In this document: piece after piece, positions 34,401-44,481 of the stretch
Position numbering within the stretch: position 1 is the stretch's first letter
Layout: every line of letters starts with the position of its first letter
NCBI GenBank assembly: GCA_014607495.2
Contig: CP053159.1
Location: forward strand, 751,501 to 815,500
Direction of reading: 5' to 3'
Length of the DNA stretch: 64,000 nt
Source of the DNA: Carposina sasakii
Lineage: Eukaryota; Arthropoda; Insecta; Lepidoptera; Carposinidae
Translations under genes and position numbers: made by a program
The notes under the pieces: generated by a model
What the model was told of the DNA's origin: nothing
The model's input: only the letters and a program-made list of their open reading frames with translations
Database searches by the model: none

Positions 34401-35694
34401 TGTATAGAGACGATACGATATTGTACGATACGATATCCAGGATGCGTGGTCATGTGTCATGTGGCTGGAGCGAATTAAAATGCGAAGCTCAGAACTAAAC
34501 GGGATGGCGGAGATCTGTCCTTTGCCCAATCTAAGGGACACAGAAACATAAGTCATGTCAAATCAGGAATAGGAAATAGAAATCAGCTCAATTGCCACCC
34601 GGTTGTGGTCCTTTGGGTTAACTTTATCTAATCGACATAGTTACTTAAACATAGTTAAGATATATAATATATATCTCCCATATTATCTGAGAAAACCAAT
34701 CGAATGTGAAAGGTCATAATCCTAGTCCAAATCCTTGGAAAAAAGCTGGTATCAATACCAATTTCATTTGACAATTCAAAACGATAAAACATGACCTATA
34801 TAGGTATATCTACTGTTCGCAACTCAACACTCGACGAGTTACTGTCATGTGTTAAATTGAGGTTGATCTGTTCCTATATTAGATACAATACTCTAACAAA
34901 TTAGTTCGTATTAGTTTGCTATTTGGTAATTAGATTGCATAATCAAAGTACAATGCAAATTTAACTACTGTTACATGTACATATTATGGCGTTACAAAAC
35001 TGGACGTTTCTTATTAAGTATACCTACATATTGGAACATATTATTTTTTTTTATATTTATTTTTGATAATATTTGAATTTACACCTTTTATACAGGTTGT
35101 AAACGATATCAGGATAAAAACTTCTAGGTGTAATAAATTCTGGTATTGAAGTAAAAGGACTTCAAGAAGGACACAGTAGGTACCTACACAAATGCTGCCA
35201 GACAATGTTTATTCTGGAAAATCCCATACTAGGAATAAGTATGTACCTATATTCTGTCAAGTGTCGAATACATTCACAAGCTTTCAATAGGTATTTCACC
35301 TGAATGTCCTTTATGCCAAGTTCCTGGTATAACCGGTCTTACTGCACTGAATAACCAAAACACTTTAACGCACAAAGAGCCGATGTGACGTCACTTATCA
35401 CGGCCTATCATTGCGTTATCACTCGCGCGCACTTTCGATCGCATTGTTAGGGTTATTTACGAGTACACTCTGTTACACCATAAAAATACACTTTCACTGC
35501 TAATATGGGAAAAAGATTAGATTAACTGAAATTGATATATCGTTTAATAATAAAAAAAAAATATTTATATGTAATGAAAATAATTGTAAAAAGTAAAATA
35601 GACTTTTTTGAGAGAAATACCAATTTCATTTTTATTGTTGTATTTTTTTCTTAATTTAGAGCAAATAACGTACCAATCGTGCTAGCGGCGTCAT
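28480..35694 (-). CDS. Gene C: RR-1 cuticular protein, frameshifted as read
   Basis: Secreted chitin-binding cuticle protein. Coding exons, 5' to 3' on the minus strand: 35694-35674, 32226-32099, 31199-31076, 30773-30645, 29938-29783, 29320-29257 and 28779-28480; phases fit at every junction except within the fifth. The signal peptide is MTPLARLVFLSLCACALA, split by intron 1. PVPILKQIN leads into the R&R region (about residues 50-105): HNEDGSYTYGYEAADGSFKI, then GEVKGKYGYKDDTGK, then VRVVEYGANKFGFQPAGEG. The tail is rich in Pro, Gln, Tyr and Arg and ends HDITFGSY. Exon 5 has one base too many: read literally it stops at TGA 29803-29801 after 179 aa. Removing one G from the run 29869-29874 restores about 306 aa. 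From unverified memory it resembles Drosophila Cpr97E-type proteins. Gene D is its closest relative here. Confidence 0.88.
28955..29215 (+). mobile_element. tRNA-headed SINE in the last intron of gene C
   Basis: The head gccgattggtgcagttggta is followed by the perfect B box ggttcgaatcc. The body atgtttataaacttatctatg and the tail gtgtgtgaatgtgtgtgtg follow. A minus-strand relative is at 53322-53492. The head looks like a tRNA but is part of a SINE. Confidence 0.75.
29420..29590 (+). repeat. Dispersed repeat (cttacggggtaggcag family) in a gene C intron
   Basis: Shares cccttacggggtaggcagag, accacatggtgccacttctg and ggtcagcccatcgcctacaa with copies at 42633-42830 and 51949-52147. Class not known. 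A 96-codon frame across it is not supported as a gene. Confidence 0.65.
30331..30617. repeat. MITE-like element, CAGGGTG family II, in intron 4 of gene C
   Basis: Begins cagggtgtttgtgacagcca. The right end, ttcagtatgtgcctgg, is a degraded inverse of the left. The interior contains tatacgacagtgttattact, shared with the other family II copies. Confidence 0.7.
31256..31313. repeat. Perfect 25-bp hairpin with 8-bp loop in intron 2 of gene C
   Basis: The left arm 31256-31280 (aaattgtactcctacattaa and onward) and the right arm 31289-31313 are exact reverse complements around tttcgcat. It lies 57 bp upstream, in the direction of transcription, of the exon carrying the core of the R&R domain. Confidence 0.9.
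31405..31808. repeat. MITE-like element, CAGGGTG family II, in intron 2 of gene C
   Basis: The ends are cagggtggaagtgacagcca and tatttgcctggctgtcacat then acacactgt. A second family II copy lies in another intron of the same gene (30331-30617), in a similar orientation. Confidence 0.8.
32227..35673. other. Intron 1 of gene C
   Basis: About 3.4 kb, from donor gtacgt (35673) to acceptor ttgcag (ends 32227). It holds a solo right end of CAGGGTG family I (about 32530-32590), a dispersed repeat at 34020-34215 with gcaacccgccccggtttcgc, and another at 34288-34352. No second gene is visible inside it. Confidence 0.6.
35674..35694 (-). CDS. First coding exon of gene C (7 codons)
   Basis: ATG ACG CCG CTA GCA CGA TTG, then donor gtacgt. 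It encodes MTPLARL in phase 0 and joins exon 2 (VFLSLCACALAQ) to make a complete signal peptide with an ALA|Q cleavage site. The context cacaacATG has A at -3. A minus-strand TATATA lies about 40 bp upstream. A tiny first coding exon followed by a long intron is typical of insect cuticle genes. Confidence 0.75.
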
Positions 35695-35728
35695 GTTGTG
35701 AAGTAGGAGGCGCTGCGCAGGCGCAGGC

Positions 35729-35738
35729 TATATATAAA
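35729..35738. promoter_or_regulatory. Palindromic TATA box upstream of gene C
   Basis: TATATATAAA on +, which reads TTTATATATA on -. It lies in a short GC-rich patch (gcgctgcgcaggcgcaggc) that stands out from AT-rich flanks. For gene C it would give a leader of only about 10 nt, which is short. On the + strand it would drive the separate first-exon candidate at 35798. Confidence 0.55.
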
Positions 35739-35797
35739 GTGGACGGGGCGACCTTTCACTAGGCGCTGGATTTTTTTACCACGGGGGTGCTGTTGCT

Positions 35798-35810
35798 ATG
35801 GGGCGGACAC
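35798..35810 (+). other. Plus-strand first-exon candidate opposite gene C
   Basis: ATGGGGCGGACAC is followed by the strong donor GTGAGT, about 65 bp after the TATA-like element. It has the form of a cuticle-gene first exon, but no matching plus-strand second exon was found before 64 kb. It may belong to a divergent non-coding transcript or be chance. Confidence 0.2.
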
Positions 35811-36489
35811 GTGAGTTTAAGAAGACTACAGGATGTATGTGGCATGTCGCCAAAGGTTAAACGAGATTCTCTGGCAAGTTTCCCAATGGTGTGTCTGAGA
35901 AGAATTCAGATTTGCTATTGTAGTTTTATTATGGTATGCTTTGTTTACATATAGTTTTTAAGTTCTGTAAAACGCGTACGTATTTTTAATAAGTACCTAC
36001 TTACTTGTTGAGATTCTGTTGCAAAGACGTAAAATTGACAATTTTTTATGTGATGATAACCGATTTATTTTGTTGTGAAAGTATAAGTTAGGAAGCACCC
36101 TGAACAATATCTGACCTAAACTATATAGGTTCTAATAACTACAAGCAAATCCACTGGTGTCACATAGTATTGATAGTCTTTAAAAATGTAATTAATCCAA
36201 CTACGACTACAACAACTAATTTAACAATTCTAGTTTTAAATAGAATTTTAATTAATTTAGGTACTAACTTTAATAATAATAAAAATACGTCGGTAAGTGC
36301 GTATATTACGTTGTGCTTAATTGACAATTGCGTCACTTTACTCGTACCTGATGAACAGATGATGCTCCTGGGTTCAAAAACCGGGAATATTTCTTGACCC
36401 TAACCTACCAGAATCATGAAATAGTATTATTACGGAAGCCTTATTTACCATTCAGCGCGATAAGCGCGAAAAATATAGTATTTTTTTTA

Positions 36490-36640
36490 TATAGCCGTAA
36501 TGCGGGTATGGGCCTCCTGCTTTTATAGGTATGGGTACATTTCGAGTCCACACGCCTCGGTTCCTTGCTAACTCCGTCTACCCTGGCAAAAACTTATCGA
36601 GGTCGTCTCGCCATCTCCGTCTTGGTCCTACGTCAGAAGC
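36490..36640 (-). mobile_element. RTE-type LINE C-terminal remnant
   Basis: The minus strand translates as GPRRRWRDDLDKFLPG, an in-frame TAG (probably a former Trp), then TELARNRGVW. This is the RRWRDDLD..W..LARDR..W pattern of non-LTR polyproteins, of a different subfamily from the EAYVQQW copies. Confidence 0.65.
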
Positions 36641-38264
36641 AGTATTGTGGAACCCAGTCAATGGCGATCTTCGCCCACCTGTCTGACAAATAAAATAGAT
36701 TAATGGTTTTAGTTCTAACTAAAGCCATACTGATAACGCTGTACAGTCAGTATTTTTGGCTGGCTATCCGAAAATCGGTAGACTCTTTCCTAAATTAACC
36801 GACACTCATTTACTCCTTTTTAAATACATAGTTCATTCAGTTGGTTACATTATGTCGCCCCTTGTATTGAATGCTATTCCCTACTGAAATTGAAATTATT
36901 GAAAGTACCGAAATTATTCATAAATAAGGGGCAGATGTAGCTAAAATAGTCAAAATATGTGTGTAGATATAATCTTCATTAATCACATAATAAGGTTTCA
37001 TATGTGGATACTCAAATTAAAAAATAATTAATTAATGAACATTTATAAAGTGGTCTGTATAAAATTACTCTCACGGGAAAAATTATATGGTTTAATTAAT
37101 ATTTATGAAATAAAACTTTTAAGTTGCACGATAGAGCAGGTTGCGATTCATATATAATAATATCTCCTGTTACATTTGCCAATGTAAGTATACCAAAAAC
37201 CTGTCTACATTATTATTTTTTCGAGTATTCTAGGCTAATGGACTGAGCAGTTTATTTTAGTCTCTAGAAATAATCGTCTATTTTCAGATCAAATATGCGA
37301 GAACCATGGCGCGTATCAAAATTTTTTTTGTATTATTATGATTCAAATCTTTCGTTATCTAGCTCTAAATGTCCTAACAAAGTGAATACACAACTTGACA
37401 CAACCTACTTAAGGCATCAATCGGCAACTGCACTCAACCGGACTATAAAATGCAATAAATTGAGAGCAGACTTAAATAATTCCACCAGCATATCAATGCA
37501 GTATGCAAAGCATTAACACGCTTGGAGGCCGGCCACAGTGGACGTGTACCGTCATCGAAAAAGATATACAAATAGTCAACGTTAGACTATAAAATAATAA
37601 TAAAATGGCAGTTAAAGCAAGCGTTTGATAAGTCATCGACAAACGCAATGGTAAAAAAATCTAAATTATTAATTTTATTTAATTTTTATTGTAATATGTA
37701 CTCAACTCAAGAACGCCTATGATGGCTATAAACTCCGCAGGATTTATCAATTTTAATGTTTTTTAAATAAACTGTTCGAAATACAAATAACTTTAACTTC
37801 AATATGAATGAAATTAGGAAATACCTAAATTATTGCAAGAGTTGCGAATTATATATTTTAAATTCGTAACTCGTTGCATTTGAACAAGCCCTCACGGCCG
37901 CAAGGTCGTATTGATTATGTTGCTATTTCGATGTCCCTATTTGTTAATTCTTAGCTTATATAACACCTCATGTATTCAATACCCGTACATCGAGAATGCA
38001 ATCGTATGTTTATGTTAACAATAAAATCATTACCGATTTTTAGCTTTGCAGCAATCGAAAAAAATACACATATTAAATACAGCTATACATACAAACAATT
38101 CTATTAAAATACAGATAACTAGAACTACAAAATTACGAAAGAGACCCCAGCCACGCTTATTATAGCAGGTCATACCAGATATGTAAAAGATCATTGAGGT
38201 AGCTCATCACCCGACAGAACATCCCGGACTTCCTTTCTCTTAAGACACGCACTGACGTATACCA

Positions 38265-38405
38265 ACTTTTTTTTAATAGCTAAACCAATGTCCCACTGTT
38301 GGGAAAAGGCCTTTCCATTTCCAGTCCACACTAGTCTTGTTTACGCTACAGTGTGCCACTCTGGCTGGAACTTCACAAAGTCGTCCCTCCATCTCTGTCG
38401 GACCT
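38265..38405 (-). mobile_element. RTE-type LINE C-terminal remnant
   Basis: The minus strand translates as RQRWRDDFVKFQPEW and, after a stop, as GKAFSQQWDIG. It belongs to the same subfamily as 36490-36640, and here the terminal KAFSQQWD is preserved. Confidence 0.7.
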
Positions 38406-38597
38406 GTCTACATACTATACCTATATCTAGGTGCATTCTAAGAGTATGAAATCTAGGCATGTCGTGAAAAGCCTAACCCGTCCACCTTGCAATTCTTTAT
38501 AGAAAGGTCAACTGCACTTACATTATTATTATAATGTAGGCGCTAGTTACTCCCCGCGGCTTCATTCTAGTGCAGACTAAGAACAAACAGCTAAATA

Positions 38598-39102
38598 CAG
38601 GGTGTTTGTGACAGCCAGGCAAATATTTATATGGTGACTTCAGACGATGATTCTGAGCTGAACAACAGTGAAAATTTTCGTAGGAAAATTCTGAAATTTT
38701 CCGACTTTTTTTTTCATTTTTTCAGGAAAAAAAAATAGTGTGGTTCATTTAAGTAGGCCCTAAATAATTACTTAAAAACAAAATTATAACCTATGGATGA
38801 TTTAAAAAAAAAAAAGTTCTCAAAAAAGTTCAAAAAACTGATCAACCCTAAAAGAGAGTCACAAGTGATAAAAAAAACAGCAATGTGTCACACAATAACC
38901 AATAAGCCCATTTAACTAGACACAGGATCGCCCGATACAACTGGTGCGGAGAGTAAACATTGCGTATAATCAAATTAAAAATTAATTTCCTGCGAGTAAT
39001 AACACTGTCGTATTACTCAAAACAAGTACCATTTTTTTCAGTAATACGACAGTGTTATGTTCAGTATCTCAGTATTTGCCTGGCTGTCACACACACCTTG
39101 TA
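38598..39102. repeat. MITE-like element, CAGGGTG family II, full length
   Basis: The ends cagggtgtttgtgacagcca and gtatttgcctggctgtcaca then cacaccttgta are inverted. About 505 bp. Interior words tatacaactggtgcggagag-like and gacagtgttat are shared with 31405-31808, 43270-43558 and 55047-56031. Confidence 0.8.
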
Positions 39103-39307
39103 TAACGTAAGTTATTTCTTCTTTAGTTCTATTAAACCTTCAATAGAATATATCAGCTACATCACCCTCTACGCATGTCGTAAGAGTCGACTAAAGAACT
39201 CTGGCAACGTTAGCAACTGTCACTGATAGTTTAAATCTGCCTCCCCCGCTATGTTAAACTTGGCTGTGGGATTTCCTACAGTTCTGGTTACCCTATTTTG
39301 GCAATAC

Positions 39308-39309
<2 letters not shown>

Positions 39310-39340
<31 letters not shown>
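39310..39340. repeat. (TG)n microsatellite
   Basis: About 15 uninterrupted GT units. Confidence 0.95.
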
Positions 39341-39342
<2 letters not shown>

Positions 39343-39944
39343 CAAGTTACACTATTTCTTGTTCCTAAAATACTGCTCGTTCACTAGCGTAAAGGTGTTA
39401 TATTAATTTATCACGATAATCAACGTTACAAAGCATTGCTAGTAAAACGATCAGTTTTAGACTGCAGCTGCAATATATTGGCGGAAGTGTATTAAATGCA
39501 GCCTTGAACAGTTACATGTATTTAGATATGTAATAAATAATAGTACCTATACAAAACATGTTTAAGTTCACGATATATACCTAGGTATGTATGGAATTAA
39601 TAAAGAAGTTCCTAAACTTGAACTTAACTGCGCCCAATTATAATTATTTTATGGCTCCTCCATACAATGGGCGAACTCTGACGAACTCGGGCGAACTCCA
39701 TTGTGTAGAGGGCAGGTTTGTCGGCATTCGTCGACGATTCTAAGTTCTGACTATGACTTCGCACATCTTATTCACATCAAACTCCATTTGAAAATGGTTA
39801 TAGGTATAGTTACTCGTAGGAATTCATTCAAGAATTAAATATAATAGTTAAATAATCGTACATAATAATTTTCCATTTATACCTAATTTCACTTTGACTG
39901 CAGGATCTCCTCTGCGATTCTGCAGTTCTGGCCCCATTCTTAGT

Positions 39945-40072
39945 GTCGCCGCACACGGGCCACCGGCCACAGCTACAAACGTAGCCACGAGAAGTTATGT
40001 ATGAAAAGTACAGGAAATATGCTGGTGGCGGCGTTTTGTGGCTGTGGCTGGTGGCCCGTATGTGGGAGCCCT
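39945..40072. repeat. GC-rich inverted-repeat element
   Basis: The left arm cgcacacgggccaccggcca then cagctac, and the right arm gtggctgtggctggtggccc then gtatgtggg, are inverted with a few mismatches around an AT-rich centre of about 60 bp. Confidence 0.7.
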
Positions 40073-40871
40073 TAGGTACACAGTCATGGCTATACAGGGT
40101 TAAATTTAAAACATCAATAACCTCGCAGGACTAGATAGCTAAAATCATAAACAATAACGTTTGTAAGCTTTAATTGTACTGTCGTGACATTTGTAAGTCT
40201 ATGTTCCATTCGTACGTATACGAAAAGGTTGACGCGCGCGTTCGCGCGCGCACATGTGTTATGTACAGAATTAAGGCGGTGTGATCAGACAAAAGAGGCA
40301 TTTTAGAATCGATTTTTTAAATACTTGTCCGATTACCACAGCTCTAATTTTTTTATATGTTATTATTTAAATCTTCATCAAGTTTGTGGCCAACGTGGAA
40401 ACTCAATTACTTAAAAAATTCTCGATAGAATTTCGATTTGAAAATTACCTTTTTTACGTTTTTATAAGCGAAATATCTTGAAAACTATTGTGAATATCAA
40501 CACGAAACTTGCATAGTTGTATAGCGCTTTATCAGATCTAGTTTATGGCCAAAGTACATTTTTTGTAAATTTTGTAGATAATTAACAATTAATAAAAAAC
40601 ACATCTACAACTACGCTGTGTTCTAATCCTTGCACTGGCCAGTCTCGCTCGGAACATTCAGTACCGCCGTGACCACTGTCATCGCCGGTTCTGTGCTTGT
40701 TTTTTCGCGCGCAAATACATAATATAAAATACTATATTTATTTAGTAAGTAGACTTGGGAAATCGTAGTGTAACAAAAGTTTAAAAAAGAGAGACCTTAC
40801 GTAAAAAAGACTTACGTAGAAAACATTAAGTACCTACCTACATAGATACTTTATAGTATGTTTTAGATTGT

Positions 40872-41085
40872 ACTAGCGCCCGCCCACGGCTTTGCCCGCG
40901 TGAGAGTGCATTACTCCCGTGCGAAGCCGAGGCGGGTCCCTAGTTCAATTATTATAAACCTTCCTTGTGAATCACTCTATCTATTAAAAAAACCGCATCA
41001 AAAAAATCCGTTCCCTAGTTTGAAAGATCTAAGCATACATAGGGACAGACACCAGAAAGCGACTTTGTTTTATAATATGTAGTGA
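40872..41085 (+). repeat. Dispersed repeat (cgcccgcccacggctttgcc family)
   Basis: Begins actagcgcccgcccacggct and ends gactttgttttataatatgt agtga. The last part is shared with 49790-49930, and with 34150-34215 in diverged form. Confidence 0.55.
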
Positions 41086-41335
41086 TTTCGTATTTAAAAA
41101 TGATATTCATTAGTAGGTAATTATGTTACGTGTCTATTTTACCATTTTTATGACCTAGTATAATTTTATATATCTACTTAGTTTTTTTTAGATCCACAAA
41201 ATCCCGGGGAAAAAGTCCGGGATTTTTCCGAACATTTTGTGCAAAAGTTTACGTGTGTTAGTATAGTCCTCTTTATGACATTAAATTGCAAATAACTTAG
41301 TATCAATAGCAAATATAACAAGTAGCAGTATATAC

Positions 41336-41601
41336 AGGGTGTAACAAAAAGGGTATGGTAAGCGAAATACTATAAAAACAACCCACTGTAGATAACATAT
41401 CCCGAAATTTTTAGACTAGTAATCGCATGTTTATTTTTCAAGATTGTATGTTCATAATATTCCTGAGTTGGTTAGATGTTCTCCATACTATCTGGACAAA
41501 TAAATATGTGATTTTTAGTCTAAAATTTTGGTGATAGGTTCTTTATAGTGGGTTATATTTATAGCTTTTCGGTTAACATACTCCTTTTGTTACACCCTGT
41601 A
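41336..41601. repeat. MITE-like element, CAGGGTG family I
   Basis: The ends cagggtgtaacaaaaagggt and ccttttgttacaccctg are inverted and flanked by TA. The interior matches the copy in gene A intron 2. Confidence 0.85.
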
Positions 41602-41689
41602 TATACACCACTGTGGGGGATAATGGGCGTGACTATTATGTATATATGTATGTGATTTCAAATTGTTTCGAACATAAATCCCTAAGTTG

Positions 41690-42430
41690 CCCGCGAATCC
41701 CTAGCTGTCCCGCGACTTCGTCCGCGTGGAATAGTGACTTTCGGCAGCATTTGAAATTTTTTTAGGCTAATTATTTTGCAAGTAAATTGTACATTAAAAT
41801 AAGTTATTAAGCTTATTTAAGTACATTTTTATATGCGACGTTTTTAGTACGATTTTTAAAAGAGCTGTTTGTTGCATATTGTCCTGCTTGATAATCATTA
41901 TGAAGTTGTACTCGCATATTTGTAGTGAGACAAAACTTTTAAAAATGACTTAATTTCCATACAAACTTTCATCCCCTATTTCAACCCCTTACATCCCTTT
42001 TTTGCATATGGCGCGCAGTGCTTGGCAAGTTTCTTACTTAATTCTCTGTATTGTTCTGTTCTATATTTTTATTTTCTAAATCCTAAGCTTTTTTCCGATG
42101 TCATCACACAAAATTTTTCACCCCCTATTTTTAGCCCCTTTAGGGTATTCTTTTACAAACTTTGAATGTCTTATTTATTTATATCTAATGAAAAGCCTAA
42201 AAAATAAGTTTTAAGCTTCTAGCTTAAAAAATGACGTAATTTCCATACAAACTTTCATCCACTATTTCAACCCCTTACATCTCTTTTTTGCATTAAAAAG
42301 TAGCCTATGTCCTTTCACAGGCTCTAGACTATCTCTGTACCAAATTTCATTTAAATCGGTTCAGTAGTTTAGGCGTGATTGCGTAACACACAGACAGACA
42401 GAGTTACTTTCGCATTTATAATCCGAAGGA
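41690..42430 (+). repeat. Dispersed repeat (cgcgacttcgtccgcgtgga family), long copy
   Basis: Contains ctgtcccgcgacttcgtccg, then two similar internal blocks (cataatttccatacaaactttcatcc-like at about 41950 and 42240), and ends with the words cctatgtcctttcacaggctc and agacagagttactttcgc. The internal blocks are a partial duplication. Confidence 0.55.
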
Positions 42431-42632
42431 AGAATTTGAAGATCATACTTTAATACCACTTTGGGGTAGAAGAGTTATAAATAATAATGTGTATTATCCA
42501 GCAACTGCAAGCTATAACCGATCATAGTTATTTGTTTAGGAGATATTTTTAATTGCACATCAAATAAATAACCGCCCATCAATTTAATCTCATCTTTTAT
42601 ATACTTTATTACATACATACATACATATAATC

Positions 42633-42830
42633 ACGCTTTTATCCCTTACGGGGTAGGTAGAGTACCAAGGGCTGATAGAACCACATGGTGCCACTTCTGA
42701 CCAATTTTGAGGGTATAGTTGAGATATACAAGTTCGGTTAGTAGTGACAGATGGTCAGCCCATCGCCTACAAAACATCAAAACCCTCTTGTTCCTCTACT
42801 GACTTGTACAGTATGCCCTTTATATACTTT
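42633..42830 (+). repeat. Dispersed repeat (cttacggggtaggcag family)
   Basis: Matches 29420-29590 and 51949-52147 over nearly its whole length, including the end cctctactgacttgtacagt. Confidence 0.65.
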
Positions 42831-43269
42831 ATTACAGCATTTAAATTATTTTAGTACAAATAAACTCAATGTTTTACAAAATAACTACAGCAGATAATTC
42901 GAAAATACATAATATCAGCCCAACATAAACTGTTTTCCTCGAATGCAAGACAAATTAATACCTTTTGGTACAAAAATACTACAATCTCATCATAAATACT
43001 GACTGCACATCAAATTAACCTAAGCGCACAACAAGTATAAGACGAATGACGTTTTGTCGGTGTAACAGTTCCCTTTTCATACAATGATAAAAATAATAAG
43101 TTAGGTTAGGTTAGAGTATGACAAACAACGCACGAGCCGAGCGAGCGGAACGAGCGTGCTGCGGCAGCTGCCGGCGAAGTTTCAGAATCGAATTGATGAA
43201 ACGTGTTGATCTCACTCATTATGTTATGTTTTGTTTATTTAATTCGGCCTTAGAAAATGGCTTAAAAAC

Positions 43270-43558
43270 AATAGACGATTTAAAAAAAACCAGTTACGCT
43301 CAAAAAGTTCAAAAACCTGATCAACCCTAATAGAGAGTCACAAGTGATCCAAAAAACAGCTATGTATCACACAAGAACCAATAAGCCCATTTAACTAGTC
43401 GATATCGCCCGATACAATTGGCGCGGAAAACAAACATTAGGTACGGATAATCAAAATAAAAATGCATTTCCTGCGAGTTATAATATTGTCGTGTAACTCA
43501 ACCCTATAGTACTTGTTCAGCATTCCAGTATTTGTCTGGCTGTCACCTACACCCTGTA
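43270..43558. repeat. Right half of CAGGGTG family II
   Basis: Carries the interior words caagtgatccaaaaaacag and gataatcaaaataaaaatgc, and the right end tatttgtctggctgtcacct then acaccctgta. No left half was seen. Confidence 0.65.
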
Positions 43559-43927
43559 AATTTTTAAATTATTTTTACAATTTACGCAGTAAGCAACCCA
43601 GTTACAAAATTGATTATACAGGAAAGAAATTAAAATCCCGGCAATTAATCCCGAAATCAACCAGAATACGGATGGCGACAGAATAAGGACGTCCGCGGCA
43701 GATTGCGCTGGTTGCGGGGGGCGCCCCGCAGTTACGTCTACCTCAACCCCCTCAAATACCTAAAATTCGTCTATTGGAGCGCCTTAAGAACATTCAGAGG
43801 TAATATTAAATTTATATTTGTTTTTGTATGAAAGTAAAATGTGACATATTATCAAAACTCGTAGAACAAATGTTGTTGTTTATGATGGTAGTTAACTAGC
43901 CTAGCGAGGTTATCGATGTTTTAAAAA

Positions 43928-44481
43928 AATTTAGGTAAAAAAACCTTTTTAAAAACAAGCTTTTATTTAAATGCGCTAAAAAGAAAAAATAAACTTTTAC
44001 ACTAAAACTTTTACTGTTAATTTATAAGTTAATTTAAGTACTCGTATTTACTTTCTTAGTTTTAAATTTTTAATAAGTCAAGGTTAAGCCGTGCCGAGGA
44101 CTGAGTGGCATGATGACATGATGTCGTGAACATACCACCTCGGGGCACCGGGGCGAACCCTGTTGTATATTACTCTCTTACTCTTCTACACGAAGCTCTG
44201 GAAGGGTCGACGGATATTTCTTCGATATGCGTGGGAACAATATGGGAAAATCTGAAACATCAACACAAAGATGCTGCCTAATAAACATTTAAAAGTAAGA
44301 ACGTAAATACGAGTACTTAAATGTCGCGACAAGCTTTTATAACATATAAATTGTGTCAAATGTGTTAAATTTGAAATGACGTTATAAATTAACAGTAAAA
44401 GTTTTAGTGTAAAAGTTTATTTTTTCTTTTTAGCGCATTTAAATAAAAGCTTGTTTTTAAAAAGGTTTTTTTACCTAAATT
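43928..44481. mobile_element. Element with 100-bp perfect terminal inverted repeats
   Basis: Arms 43928-44027 and 44382-44481 are exact reverse complements by direct comparison (aatttaggtaaaaaaacctt at the outer left end). The spacer is 354 bp and has no long open frame. No clear target duplication was identified. The sequence just right of the element, to about 44720, looks like further old transposon DNA (catattggattaagagtgac). Confidence 0.85.

Noticed and set aside
35798..35860. Short plus-strand open frame starting MGRTREFKK
   Set aside because: It stops after 20 codons. It is of interest only as a possible spliced first exon, which is listed separately.
43099..43114. taggttaggttag as telomere-like repeat
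   Set aside because: Only two to three units. The same word occurs by chance in AT-rich insect DNA, and there is no array.
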